DNA of 64,000 nucleotides, from contig CP173058.1 of assembly GCA_044772875.1 (NCBI GenBank), positions 1,178,001 to 1,242,000 on the forward strand, written 5' to 3'. This DNA is from Morganella morganii_D. GTDB lineage: Bacteria; Pseudomonadota; Gammaproteobacteria; Enterobacterales; Enterobacteriaceae. Of the stretch, positions 33,686 to 42,618 are shown in pieces; the first letter of the stretch is position 1; each line of letters begins with the position of its first letter. The translations under genes were made by a program, and so were the position numbers. The notes below the pieces were generated by a model. That model did not search any database. It was not told the origin of the DNA and worked only from the letters and a program-made list of their open reading frames with translations.

Positions 33686-34649
33686 AGTAACTCCACCAGG
33701 TATATACCAGGATAACAGGTATGATGAATAAGGCACCGGCCAGCATAAAGCTCAGACTTTCTCCGGGAGCAGCAGCCATTTCATAATCAATTACCGGCGG
33801 AATAATCATTGGCCAGATACTGATGCCGAGTCCGGTGAAACCCAAAAAAACCAGACCGAGTGCCGCAAAGAACGGTGTGTAGTGCAGATGGCAGTTCACA
33901 CTGCGGAACAGCGCGGTGACACAGATAATCACCAGCAGTGGTACCGGCAGAAAGAACAGAATGTCCGGGAAGCTGAACCAGCGCGACGCAATGGCCTCAT
34001 GCGCCAGCGGTGTCCACAGGCTGATTACGGTCAGAACTGCCAGCATTACCAGTGTCAGGGGTTTCAGCACGTTGTACATCTGCTGTTGTAAGTGACCTTC
34101 CGTTTTCATCACCAGCCAGCCGCAACCGAGCAGGGCATACGTGATCACCAGACCGAAACCGCAGAACAGCGGGAACGGCGCCAGCCAGTCAAATGCACCA
34201 CCGGTAAAGGCACGGTTTGCAACCGGGAAGCCTTCAATCACACTGCCGGCCACTACGCCCTGGACAAAGGTGACGATCACAGAACTGATCAGAAAAGCGC
34301 GATCCCAGAAATAGCGGTGATCTTTATCCGCTTTGAAACGGAACTCAAAGGCCACGCCGCGAAAAATCAGGGCAACCAGCATCAGCGTCAGCGGAATAGC
34401 GAGCGCATCCAGAATCACAGCATAGGCGAGCGGGAAAGCGCCGAACAGCCCGGCACCACCCAGTACCAGCCAGGTTTCGTTGCCGTCCCAGACCGGTGCG
34501 ACGCTGTTCATCATCAGGTCACGGTCAGAATTGCTTTTCACAAAGGGATAGAGGATGCCGATACCGAGGTCAAATCCGTCCATCACGATATACATCAGTG
34601 TGCTGAATATAATAATGACGAACCAAATCAGGGGTAAATCAATGCCCAT
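33642..34649 (-). CDS. cioB: cytochrome bd-type quinol oxidase subunit II (CioB/CydB)
   Basis: 335 residues, eight or nine membrane helices. MGIDLPLIWFVIIIFSTLMYIVMDGFDLGIGI is the CydB N-terminus and WDGNETWLVLGGAGLFGAFPLAYA is invariant. The start at 34649 overlaps the cioA stop by 11 bases; an ATG six codons earlier is less likely. Partner of CioA in a quinol:oxygen oxidoreductase of the inner membrane. Confidence 0.95.
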   Translation of the reverse strand: MGIDLPLIWFVIIIFSTLMYIVMDGFDLGIGILYPFVKSNSDRDLMMNSVAPVWDGNETWLVLGGAGLFGAFPLAYAVILDALAIPLTLMLVALIFRGVAFEFRFKADKDHRYFWDRAFLISSVIVTFVQGVVAGSVIEGFPVANRAFTGGAFDWLAPFPLFCGFGLVITYALLGCGWLVMKTEGHLQQQMYNVLKPLTLVMLAVLTVISLWTPLAHEAIASRWFSFPDILFFLPVPLLVIICVTALFRSVNCHLHYTPFFAALGLVFLGFTGLGISIWPMIIPPVIDYEMAAAPGESLSFMLAGALFIIPVILVYTWWSYYVFRGKITHDQGYH

Positions 34650-35979
34650 GAGACACCTCCGGCGCAATACCTTTGCGGATCAGCTTCATCATATAGATGT
34701 AGCCAATACCAAACACAGAACCATAAACAATAAAGAAGATCAGCAGGCTGATACTCATATGCATCTCACCATGTGCCGAGACAGCATCAGTCGTGCGCTG
34801 TAATCCGTAAACCACCCATGGCTGACGGCCGATTTCGGTCACAAACCAGCCTGCAAGAATGGCAACAAGTCCGGACGGGGCCATCCATAACATAAACCGG
34901 TGAAAAGGCCGGGAATCATACAAACGTCTGCGGTAACGCAGCCACAGACTCAGAGCGGCAGCCAGAAGCATCAGCATCCCGAGACCAACCATCACGCGGA
35001 ATGACCAGAACACGGCAAATACATTGTCCGGCCTGTCTTCAGGCAGAAATTCTGTTAGTGCGGGTACCTGTTTATCAAAGCTGTGTGTCAGGATCAGACT
35101 GGCCAGACCGGGGATTTCCACGGCATAACGGGTTTTTTCCTGTTTGTTATCCGGAATACCAAACAGAATCAGCGGTGTAGCCTCACCGGGTTTGTTCTCC
35201 CAGTGACCTTCCATCGCGGCCACCTTAACCGGCTGATGCTTCAGTGTATTCAGCCCGTGAGCATCGCCAATCAGAGCCTGGAGTGGTGCCAGTACCACAA
35301 TCAGCCACAATGACATGGAGAACATCTTTTTCATTGCACCGGATTTGTTGCCGCGCAGCAGATGCCGGGCCGCAGAAGCGGCAATAAAGAAGGCGGATGC
35401 GAGAAATGCCGCAGTTGTCATATGCAGCAGGCGGTACGGGAAGGACGGATTGAAAATCACCGCGAACCAGTCCACCGGTACGACAACACCGTTGATCACT
35501 TCATGCCCCTGCGGGGTCTGCATCCAGCTGTTGGACGCCAGGATCCAGAACGTGGACATCAGTGTGCCGAGTGCGACCATACAGGTAGCGAAGTAGTGCA
35601 GTTTTTCACCGACCCGGTGCCAGCCGAACAGCATCACACCGAGGAAACCGGCTTCCAGGAAGAACGCTGTCAGGACTTCATAGGTTAGCAGCGGACCGGT
35701 GATTGACCCGGCAAATTCAGAAAAGAAACTCCAGTTGGTGCCGAACTGATACGCCATCACCAGACCGGAAACCACCCCCATACCGAAATTTACGGCAAAG
35801 ATGGCTGACCAGAAATGAAAGAGCTTTTTGTAATCTTCATTGCGGGTTTTCAGCCACATCCCTTCAAGCACCGCCAGAAATGACGCCAGACCGATGGTGA
35901 TCGCGGGAAAAATGATATGAAACGACACGGTGAAGGCGAACTGAATTCGCGCAAGCTCAAGGGCACTTAACCCAAACAT
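34639..35979 (-). CDS. cioA: cytochrome bd-type quinol oxidase subunit I, short-Q-loop (CioA/CydA)
   Basis: 446 residues against 522 for E. coli CydA; the shortening is in the Q-loop, the mark of the cyanide-insensitive CIO subgroup. Haem ligands fit His21 (FTVSFHIIFPA), the His in RLLHMTTAAFLAS and the Met in VFWSFRVMVGLG; the quinol site region keeps GRQPWVVYG. First gene of cioA-cioB-DUF2474, divergent from a MocR-type regulator. Confidence 0.95.
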   Translation of the reverse strand: MFGLSALELARIQFAFTVSFHIIFPAITIGLASFLAVLEGMWLKTRNEDYKKLFHFWSAIFAVNFGMGVVSGLVMAYQFGTNWSFFSEFAGSITGPLLTYEVLTAFFLEAGFLGVMLFGWHRVGEKLHYFATCMVALGTLMSTFWILASNSWMQTPQGHEVINGVVVPVDWFAVIFNPSFPYRLLHMTTAAFLASAFFIAASAARHLLRGNKSGAMKKMFSMSLWLIVVLAPLQALIGDAHGLNTLKHQPVKVAAMEGHWENKPGEATPLILFGIPDNKQEKTRYAVEIPGLASLILTHSFDKQVPALTEFLPEDRPDNVFAVFWSFRVMVGLGMLMLLAAALSLWLRYRRRLYDSRPFHRFMLWMAPSGLVAILAGWFVTEIGRQPWVVYGLQRTTDAVSAHGEMHMSISLLIFFIVYGSVFGIGYIYMMKLIRKGIAPEVSHGH

Positions 35980-36042
35980 TGTGACCTCTCGTTGTTATAA
36001 CTACACAGATGAAATGTGTGGCGTAGTACACCATGAGTTGCT

Positions 36043-36085
36043 AAACTATAATAGTGACAATTAATAACGAAAAAACTATAACAGT
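36043..36085. promoter_or_regulatory. direct-repeat operator between cioA and the MocR gene
   Basis: AAACTATAATAGT (36043-36055) and AAACTATAACAGT (36073-36085) differ at one base and start 30 bases apart, three helical turns. The second contains TATAAC, a good -10 for the rightward gene with GTGACA 17 bases upstream. Direct repeats in their own promoter are usual operators of MocR regulators such as PdxR. Confidence 0.6.
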
Positions 36086-36102
36086 TTTACGGAGAGCGTT
36101 CC

Positions 36103-37524
36103 ATGACACGCTACGAACAGTTAGCAGAACAGATAAAACAGCAGATCGAAGATGATATCTGGCAGGTTGGTGACCGGCTGCCGTCATTGCGGGAAAGTGC
36201 CAGACAGTCCGGGCTGAGTCTGATGACTGTCGTACAGTCGTATCAGTTACTGGAGAGTCAGGGCTGGGTGGTGGCGCGCCCGCAGTCCGGGTACTTTGTT
36301 GCCAAACGCGCGCCGGCGTTTGCCCCGGCCAAAGGCGGCCTGGGTATGCACCTGAGCGAAAATGTGGAGATCAATGCCTCGCTGTTTGATGTGCTTCAGG
36401 CCTGCAAAGACCCGGCCATTATCCCGTTCGGCTCGGCATTTCCCGATCCCTCGCTGTTGGTTCAGCCGAAGCTCTCCAAAGCCCTGGGGGCGGTGGCCCG
36501 CCGTATCGCACCGCAAAGTGCGGTGGTCAATATGCCGCCGGGGAATGAAAAGCTGCGGCGTAATATCTCCCGCCGCTATGCCGCGCAGGGTATTCATGTC
36601 TCTCCGGATGATATTGTTATCACTGCCGGGGCAATGGAATCCCTGTCACTGAGTTTGCAGGCGGTAACGGAACCGGGGGACTGGGTGGTGATTGAATCAC
36701 CGGCATTTTACGGGGCATTACAGGCGATTGAGCGTCTGCGGCTGAAGGCGGTGGCGATCAAAACCGACCCGCAGACCGGGATTGATCCGGATGCACTGGA
36801 AGACGTGGCCGGCCGTTATGATATCAGAGCCTGCTGGCTGATGACACACTTCCAGAATCCGCTCGGCGGTACGATGCCGCAGGAAAATAAACGGCGGCTG
36901 GTGGAGATTCTCACGCGGCACGGGATCGCACTGATTGAGGATGATGTCTACAGTGAGCTCTGGTTTGGTAACGATGCGCCGCAACCGGCGAAAAGCCTGG
37001 ATAAAGACAACAATTTCTTCCATTGTTCTTCTTTTTCCAAATGTCTGGCTCCGGGCTTCCGGGTCGGCTGGGTGGCGGCCGGAAAACACGCCCGGAAGGT
37101 ACAGCAGTTACAGATGATGAGTACCGTATCCGCCAGTATGCCGACACAGCAGGCCATTGCGGAATATCTCGGGCAGGGGGGGTATGATGCACATCTGAAA
37201 AAACTGCGTCAGCAGTTGCAGCAGCGCCAGCACCGGATGCTGTATGCCATCAGCGAATACTTCCCGCCGGATGTGAAAGTGAACTGTCCGCAGGGCGGCT
37301 ATTTCCTCTGGCTGGAATTTGAACCGCCGTTTGATGCTGTCAAACTGTACCGGATGGCACTCAATGAGCAGATCAGTATCGCGCCCGGTTCCATGTTTTC
37401 CACCAGTGATCAGTTTAATCATGCCTTCCGCCTGAACTGCTCATTTGAATGGAATGACCGGCTGGACAACGCAATGAAAGTGCTGGGGCAGCTGTGTTAT
37501 GTGCTGAAGAAAACACAGGGGTAA
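36103..37524 (+). CDS. ydcR: MocR-type regulator (GntR HTH plus aminotransferase domain), YdcR-like
   Basis: 473 residues. Winged HTH of the GntR family (1-70, VGDRLPSLRESARQSGLSLM) joined to a fold-type I aminotransferase domain; the PLP lysine is in HCSSFSKCLAPGFRVGW and the cofactor-binding Asn/Asp/Tyr in HFQNPLGG and IEDDVYSEL. Close along its length to E. coli YdcR. GGAGAG before the ATG. Divergent from cioA across paired repeats, so it may control itself and cioAB. Confidence 0.92.
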   Translation: MTRYEQLAEQIKQQIEDDIWQVGDRLPSLRESARQSGLSLMTVVQSYQLLESQGWVVARPQSGYFVAKRAPAFAPAKGGLGMHLSENVEINASLFDVLQACKDPAIIPFGSAFPDPSLLVQPKLSKALGAVARRIAPQSAVVNMPPGNEKLRRNISRRYAAQGIHVSPDDIVITAGAMESLSLSLQAVTEPGDWVVIESPAFYGALQAIERLRLKAVAIKTDPQTGIDPDALEDVAGRYDIRACWLMTHFQNPLGGTMPQENKRRLVEILTRHGIALIEDDVYSELWFGNDAPQPAKSLDKDNNFFHCSSFSKCLAPGFRVGWVAAGKHARKVQQLQMMSTVSASMPTQQAIAEYLGQGGYDAHLKKLRQQLQQRQHRMLYAISEYFPPDVKVNCPQGGYFLWLEFEPPFDAVKLYRMALNEQISIAPGSMFSTSDQFNHAFRLNCSFEWNDRLDNAMKVLGQLCYVLKKTQG

Positions 37525-37563
37525 GATAATCCGGGTAGTCACGGCACTCAGAAGTGTAAACAG

Positions 37564-37594
37564 AAAAAAACGGGCTCAGAAAAGAGCCCGTTTT
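37564..37594. terminator. bidirectional terminator
   Basis: Stem AAAACGGGCTC/GAGCCCGTTTT with loop AGAAAA, between the converging ydcR-like and LysE genes. Confidence 0.9.
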
Positions 37595-37612
37595 GCCGGA
37601 AACAGAAGCGGA

Positions 37613-38221
37613 TTAACTAAATGCCAGACTAACTGCGGCGGTGGCCAGTAATCCCCCGGCAACACCTTCACCGATACGGCGGCGTTTGTCGTTATATTCC
37701 CCTTTGCTCATCTGGCCGAAAATCAGAGCCACACCGCTGTAAACAATCGCACAGCTGGCGATATACACACCGGATAACAGCAGGGACTGCATCGCGACAC
37801 TCTCACTGCCGGAAATAAAGTTCGGCAGGATAGCAAAGTAAACCAGCAAGCCTTTCGGATTCAGGAAACTGGTGAAAAAACCCTTGGTGATAACAGATTT
37901 GGCTGCCGGCTGCATCGGCGGCATTTCACTTTTATGCATGGCAGACATCACCATACGGAAAGCCAGGTAAGCAATATAGGCTACACCGAACCAGCGCATG
38001 CCGTTAAACAGAACCGGGGATGCCACAACAACAGCCGCCAGCCCGAATGCCGCCAGAATGGAATGCATACCATAGCCCAGCAATACACCCATATTGGCTT
38101 TCAGTGCCGCACGGGAACCACTGGCGAGGCCTTGTGACGAAACGAATAAAATATCGGGTCCGGGAGCAAATACAATGGGTAACACGGTTGCGCCAAACAC
38201 CATCAATGTATTTATGACCAT
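37613..38221 (-). CDS. LysE/RhtB-family amino acid exporter
   Basis: 202 residues from the ATG at 38221 (GGGG six bases upstream; a TTG six codons earlier is less likely). Six hydrophobic helices; VFAPGPDILFVSSQGLASG and GFFTSFLNPKGLLVYFAILP are LysE-family hallmarks. Exports an amino acid or derivative; the substrate is unknown. Divergent from an Lrp-type regulator, a classic pair for substrate-induced export. Confidence 0.92.
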   Translation of the reverse strand: MVINTLMVFGATVLPIVFAPGPDILFVSSQGLASGSRAALKANMGVLLGYGMHSILAAFGLAAVVVASPVLFNGMRWFGVAYIAYLAFRMVMSAMHKSEMPPMQPAAKSVITKGFFTSFLNPKGLLVYFAILPNFISGSESVAMQSLLLSGVYIASCAIVYSGVALIFGQMSKGEYNDKRRRIGEGVAGGLLATAAVSLAFS

Positions 38222-38413
38222 ACAACACCCCAAGTTCAAAAATATATTAATAATTCACAATTTATTGAATATTAAGAATTAATTCAATCTTGTGACGTTC
38301 TTATTTGTTATGCAAATTATACGGAGCTTTGCGGGAAATTAGATTGTTAAATTGACCTGAAAAAACTATTCTTAGCAATATTATTGCGCGAAAACTGTCA
38401 GGTGGTGATTTAA

Positions 38414-38878
38414 ATGTCAATTGAACTGGATAAGATGGATCGGCGGATTCTGGATCAGCTGCAACGTAACGGCCGAATGCAGAATGTGGAGCTGGCACGC
38501 GAGGTGGGGCTCTCACCCTCACCCTGTCTGAGACGGGTACGACGTCTGGAGGAAACCGGTGTCATCAGGCGCTACACGGCGATTCTGGACGGCAGCAAGA
38601 TAGGGGCGGGCCTGATGCTCTATGCCCGTATCTGGTTTAAGGGACAGGATGCGCAGACTATCAATGATTTTGTCGCCGCCATTAATGAAATGCCGGAGAT
38701 CGTAGAGTGTCATCTGATGGCAGGTGAATGTGATGCCATGATCCGTATTGTGACCAAAGACCTGACATCTTACCGGCGTTTTCATGCAGACCACCTGACA
38801 CAAATACCAAGTATTCAAAGTGTTAAGACAGAAGTACCGATGGAAACACTGAAGGTGACACACGCGTTGCCCCTGTAA
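38414..38878 (+). CDS. Lrp/AsnC-family transcriptional regulator
   Basis: 154 residues. HTH at about 5-60 (LDKMDRRILDQLQRNGRMQNVELAREVGLSPSPCLRR, split here by convention), then a RAM ligand-binding domain with VECHLMAGECDAMIRI. Likely senses an amino acid and controls the divergent LysE exporter. The sequence in the 190-base shared gap shows AT-rich tracts but no obvious palindrome. Confidence 0.93.
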   Translation: MSIELDKMDRRILDQLQRNGRMQNVELAREVGLSPSPCLRRVRRLEETGVIRRYTAILDGSKIGAGLMLYARIWFKGQDAQTINDFVAAINEMPEIVECHLMAGECDAMIRIVTKDLTSYRRFHADHLTQIPSIQSVKTEVPMETLKVTHALPL

Positions 38879-38983
38879 ATTGTGATGGTTATCACGAAAA
38901 GCAACGAAATTGTGCACTCAGACATGTTTTCAGCAACAGAATTGCGCAGTGATTTTGTGATGAGTGTCAAATCATAGGCAAAG

Positions 38984-39010
38984 AAAAAGGCGCGTTAAAA
39001 AACGCGCCTT
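38984..39010 (-). terminator. terminator of the sugar ABC/kinase operon
   Basis: Stem AAGGCGCGTT/AACGCGCCTT with a four-base loop, then five T on the minus strand, 20 bases after the kinase stop. Confidence 0.88.
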
Positions 39011-39029
39011 CACAGATAAAACCAGAATA

Positions 39030-40664
39030 TTATACTTCGGACATCAGTTGCCGGTAACGCTGATCATCATGATACAACTGATGGAATACGCGGTATTTGG
39101 CATCATAAAATTGTTTGATGCTTTCCGTCTGCGGTGTCACGGTTTTACTGATCCGGCTCATCGCCTGCATCGCTTCCGGGATGGAGGAATAGAAGCCGGC
39201 AGCCACAGAGCCGAGCATGGCCGAACCAAGCAGAACTGCTTCACTCTCTTCCGGCAGCAGCATGGCGCATCCGGTGGCGTTAGCGTGTTCCTGGATAAAG
39301 ATCGGGTTCTTGGTGCCGCCGCCGCAACCCATGATGGTATCAATGGCATATCCTGCTTTATTCATTTCTTCAATGATATGACGGGTACCCAGCGCAATCG
39401 CCTGGATAGTCGCCAGATAAATCAGCGCGAGATCATCGAGGGTCTGTGTCATACGCAGACCGGTCACCACACCGCGCAGGTTCGGGTTCGCCCGTGGTGA
39501 GCGGTTGCCGTGGAAATAAGGCAGCACATGGATATGCCGTGTCAGCAGGGCAATATCTTCTTTTGAACCCGCCAGCGACAGCAAACGGTCGTTGAGGAGC
39601 TGATACACGGTCTGCTGATTCTGTTCGGCCAGCTTTTTCGCGTCGCTGTACTGCGGGTGTGACGTGATCATATGGTCGATCAGTGCACCTGTTGCGGATT
39701 GCCCGCCTTCATTGAGCCAGTAGCCCGGAATCATTGCACTGTAATACGCGCCCCAGATCCCGTCGATAAAGCGGGCATTTTTGGATACCGCCATATGGCA
39801 GGAAGAGGTGCCGCCGATCAGCGCCAGACGGGTATTGAAATCCGGCTGTGCGCCGGTGGCATCTGCGGCACCCAGAACGCCGATCCCGCCGGCATGTGCA
39901 TCAATAATAGAGGTGGCAACCGGCGTACCCGGAATAAGCCCCAAATCCGCAGCCGCATTTGGTGTCAGCCCGTTACCGACCGGTTCACCCATCGGACGGA
40001 TCTCGCGGCCGATAATCTGTGCATCGTTCTCCGGCAGGTCTTCCAGGCCAATCTGGCGGAAGAAATGGGTATCCCAGCGATCTTCATGGCCGAGATAGGT
40101 CCATTTGCACACGGTGGAGCAGAGCGAACGGCTGTTGGTATAGGTGGCTTTCCAGGTGAGAAAATCAGGAAGATCAAAGAAATAGCCTGCTTTCGCCCAA
40201 GTGGATGGCATGTTCTGCTTAAGCCATAACAGCTTCGGCGTTTCCATCTCCGGTGAGATACGGTTACCGACATACGCCAGCACCGGGTGTTTTGTATCAT
40301 TGATCCGCTGTGCCTGACTGATAGCCCGGTGATCCATCCACATAATAATGTTCTGCTCACTGCGCCCGGTCGGGCTGACAGTCAGCGGCTGGCCCTGTTT
40401 ATCCAGTACCACCAGGGAGCAGGTGGCATCAAAACCGAGGCCTTTTACCTGAATCGGGTCGATACGCGCCTGTGCCACCGCATCTTTTACCGCGAGACAC
40501 ACACTGCGCCAGATATCATCGGAGGATTGCTCCACATAATCCGCCTGTGGTTTGAACTGACGGATATCCCGCGTTGCTTCGCCTTTTTTGCGTCCGGCAG
40601 CATCAAAAACCCCGGCCCGGGCGCTGCCGCTCCCGACATCCACACCAATAAAATAGACACTCAT
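39030..40664 (-). CDS. FGGY-family pentulose kinase (D-ribulokinase-like)
   Basis: 544 residues from the ATG at 40664 (MSVYFIGVDVGSGSARAGVFD), after AGGGAG. Two actin-like domains: phosphate-binding loop near the N-terminus, catalytic Asp region IIDAHAGGIGVLG, and GCGGGTKNPIFIQEHAN in the ATP site. Fits the FGGY_YpCarbK/human FGGY group, which phosphorylates D-ribulose or a similar pentulose. Last gene of an operon with a sugar ABC importer. Confidence 0.9.
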   Translation of the reverse strand: MSVYFIGVDVGSGSARAGVFDAAGRKKGEATRDIRQFKPQADYVEQSSDDIWRSVCLAVKDAVAQARIDPIQVKGLGFDATCSLVVLDKQGQPLTVSPTGRSEQNIIMWMDHRAISQAQRINDTKHPVLAYVGNRISPEMETPKLLWLKQNMPSTWAKAGYFFDLPDFLTWKATYTNSRSLCSTVCKWTYLGHEDRWDTHFFRQIGLEDLPENDAQIIGREIRPMGEPVGNGLTPNAAADLGLIPGTPVATSIIDAHAGGIGVLGAADATGAQPDFNTRLALIGGTSSCHMAVSKNARFIDGIWGAYYSAMIPGYWLNEGGQSATGALIDHMITSHPQYSDAKKLAEQNQQTVYQLLNDRLLSLAGSKEDIALLTRHIHVLPYFHGNRSPRANPNLRGVVTGLRMTQTLDDLALIYLATIQAIALGTRHIIEEMNKAGYAIDTIMGCGGGTKNPIFIQEHANATGCAMLLPEESEAVLLGSAMLGSVAAGFYSSIPEAMQAMSRISKTVTPQTESIKQFYDAKYRVFHQLYHDDQRYRQLMSEV

Positions 40665-40675
40665 AATCCGCTCCC

Positions 40676-41626
40676 TTATGACCGGGCTTTCTGCAATGCA
40701 ATAAATAAGATAAGAATGCCGCCCCACAGCGCCATGATGAGGTAACTGCTGACCCCCAGCAGGTTCAGGCCGCTTTCCAGCATCTGTAAGACAAACAGGG
40801 CCAGCACAATGCCGATAATACGCCCGAAGCCGCCATCCGGGTTCACGCCGCCGAGTACAGAGGCCAGAATGGCGATCAACAGGTAAGATTCCCCGTATCC
40901 CGCTTTGGCGGAGTTAAACTTAGCCATCATAATAATGGCGGCCACCCAGCACAGGACAGACGAAATAACATACACAGCCATAATGGTTTTCTGTGTGTTC
41001 AGACCGGAAAAGCGGGTCGCTTTCTCATTGGAACCCATCAGATAGACTGTGCGGCCGAGCGGTGTATATTCCAGCAGTCCCCACAGCAGGAACGCAAACA
41101 GCAGGAACAGGATCAGCGGCATCGGGATCCCGAGAAGGGTGCCGTTCCCCAGCCACAGCAGTGACGGCGGGAAGCCGGAAATCACGGTACCGCCGGAAAT
41201 CAGCACATTCAGGCCGTTGATTAATGTCATCATCCCGAGGGTTGCGAGGATAGGAGACACACCCACAAAGGCAATCAGAAAACCGTTAATCAGCCCGATA
41301 ATCACGGCGGTGACCAGACCGGCCAGCAGGGCAGGCAGCAACATTGCGCCGTCACCCGGGCTCATGGCCATCACGCTCGCCATTACCAGTCCGCAGGCAT
41401 TGGTGGTGGCAATAATGGACAGGTTGATCCCGCCGGTCAGCATACAGACAGACATAGCCAGTGCCAGCATGCCGAGCAGCGGCATCTGGGAGGTCATTGA
41501 CTGGAAGTTGGAGACAGAGAAAAAAGCACCTGCATTAAACATCCCCTGCAACAGCAGGATAGCGGCCATGATCACCAGCAGGTAAATAATGTTGCGGTCA
41601 CTCCGCAGATTCAGCATTGACATCAT
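40676..41626 (-). CDS. sugar ABC transporter permease (second)
   Basis: 316-residue permease of the RbsC/AraH family (BPD_transp_2), eight to ten hydrophobic segments. ILASVLGGVNPDGGFGRIIGIVLALF is the EAA-like loop region. Its start overlaps the stop of the first permease by four bases and the kinase follows 11 bases after its stop. With its partner it makes a heterodimeric channel. Confidence 0.92.
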   Translation of the reverse strand: MMSMLNLRSDRNIIYLLVIMAAILLLQGMFNAGAFFSVSNFQSMTSQMPLLGMLALAMSVCMLTGGINLSIIATTNACGLVMASVMAMSPGDGAMLLPALLAGLVTAVIIGLINGFLIAFVGVSPILATLGMMTLINGLNVLISGGTVISGFPPSLLWLGNGTLLGIPMPLILFLLFAFLLWGLLEYTPLGRTVYLMGSNEKATRFSGLNTQKTIMAVYVISSVLCWVAAIIMMAKFNSAKAGYGESYLLIAILASVLGGVNPDGGFGRIIGIVLALFVLQMLESGLNLLGVSSYLIMALWGGILILFIALQKARS

Positions 41627-42618
41627 GACAGATGACCTCCGGCAGCAGCACGGCGTTTTTCGTTATACGCGGTGAAACTGATACTGATAACAATGATAAG
41701 CCCGGTCAGCACAGTGTGCCAGTAAGACGGCACACCGGCCAGGGTCAGGCCGTTTTTGACAATCGCCAGCAGGGCAACCCCGAGGATAACCCCGGTAAGA
41801 GAGCCTTTGCCGCCGGTCATACTGACACCGCCTAATACCACGGCCGCCAGTACAGTCAGTTCAAATCCCATCAGGGCATTCGGCGCCACGGACTGGGTGA
41901 TTTGTGTCTGCACCACAGAGGCAATGCCTGCCAGTGCACCCATATAGCCGTAAACAAACAGCATCACGCCAAGAATGCTGATACCCACGCGCTTCGCGGC
42001 GTCCGCATTACCGCCGACCGCATAAATCTGACGGCCGGCACGGGTTTTACTCATCAGAAAGCCGGTAAAAATAACCACGGCAATCAGGGTCAGAATCGGC
42101 AGGGAAAGGCCGTAGTCATAACCATCACTGCCGGTAAATGACATCACTTCAATACCATCCATAAACCACTCCGGAAAGCCGTACAGCCATTCGCCGTTAG
42201 TGAAATAGATCAGCAAACCGAAAAAGACGTTCAGGGTGGAAATGGTGATAATAATAGACGGCACTTTCAGGCGGTAGATAAGCAGGGCGTTGATCAGCCC
42301 CAGCAGCAGACCCGTAACCGCCGCGATAGCAAAGGCAATAAAGAAATTACCGCCCTGTGACAGCACATAAGTTGCCATCACATACTGTGCGGTTGCAGCC
42401 GTAGCAGGAAAGGAGATATCAATCCCGCCGGACACCAGCACCACAAACAGACCACAGGCCATAATCGCCAGAATGGCGGTGCTGGTGGTCATATCAAACA
42501 CATTTCCTAATGTCATAAAATCTTCATTGGTGACACTGAGAAACACACTGAGCAGCACAATTAATACCGCCAGCCAGAACTCATGATATGCAAACAGATG
42601 ACGACATGACTTAAGCAT
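41623..42618 (-). CDS. sugar ABC transporter permease (first)
   Basis: 331-residue RbsC-family permease; LVSGGIDISFPATAATAQY and LAAVVLGGVSMTGGKGSLTGVILGV are typical. Overlaps the ATPase gene by eight bases and the second permease by four, showing tight translational coupling. Confidence 0.93.
   Translation of the reverse strand: MLKSCRHLFAYHEFWLAVLIVLLSVFLSVTNEDFMTLGNVFDMTTSTAILAIMACGLFVVLVSGGIDISFPATAATAQYVMATYVLSQGGNFFIAFAIAAVTGLLLGLINALLIYRLKVPSIIITISTLNVFFGLLIYFTNGEWLYGFPEWFMDGIEVMSFTGSDGYDYGLSLPILTLIAVVIFTGFLMSKTRAGRQIYAVGGNADAAKRVGISILGVMLFVYGYMGALAGIASVVQTQITQSVAPNALMGFELTVLAAVVLGGVSMTGGKGSLTGVILGVALLAIVKNGLTLAGVPSYWHTVLTGLIIVISISFTAYNEKRRAAAGGHLS

Noticed and set aside
34092..34637. 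181-codon frame opposite cioB
   Set aside because: Gln/His/Arg-rich shadow of a membrane-protein gene.
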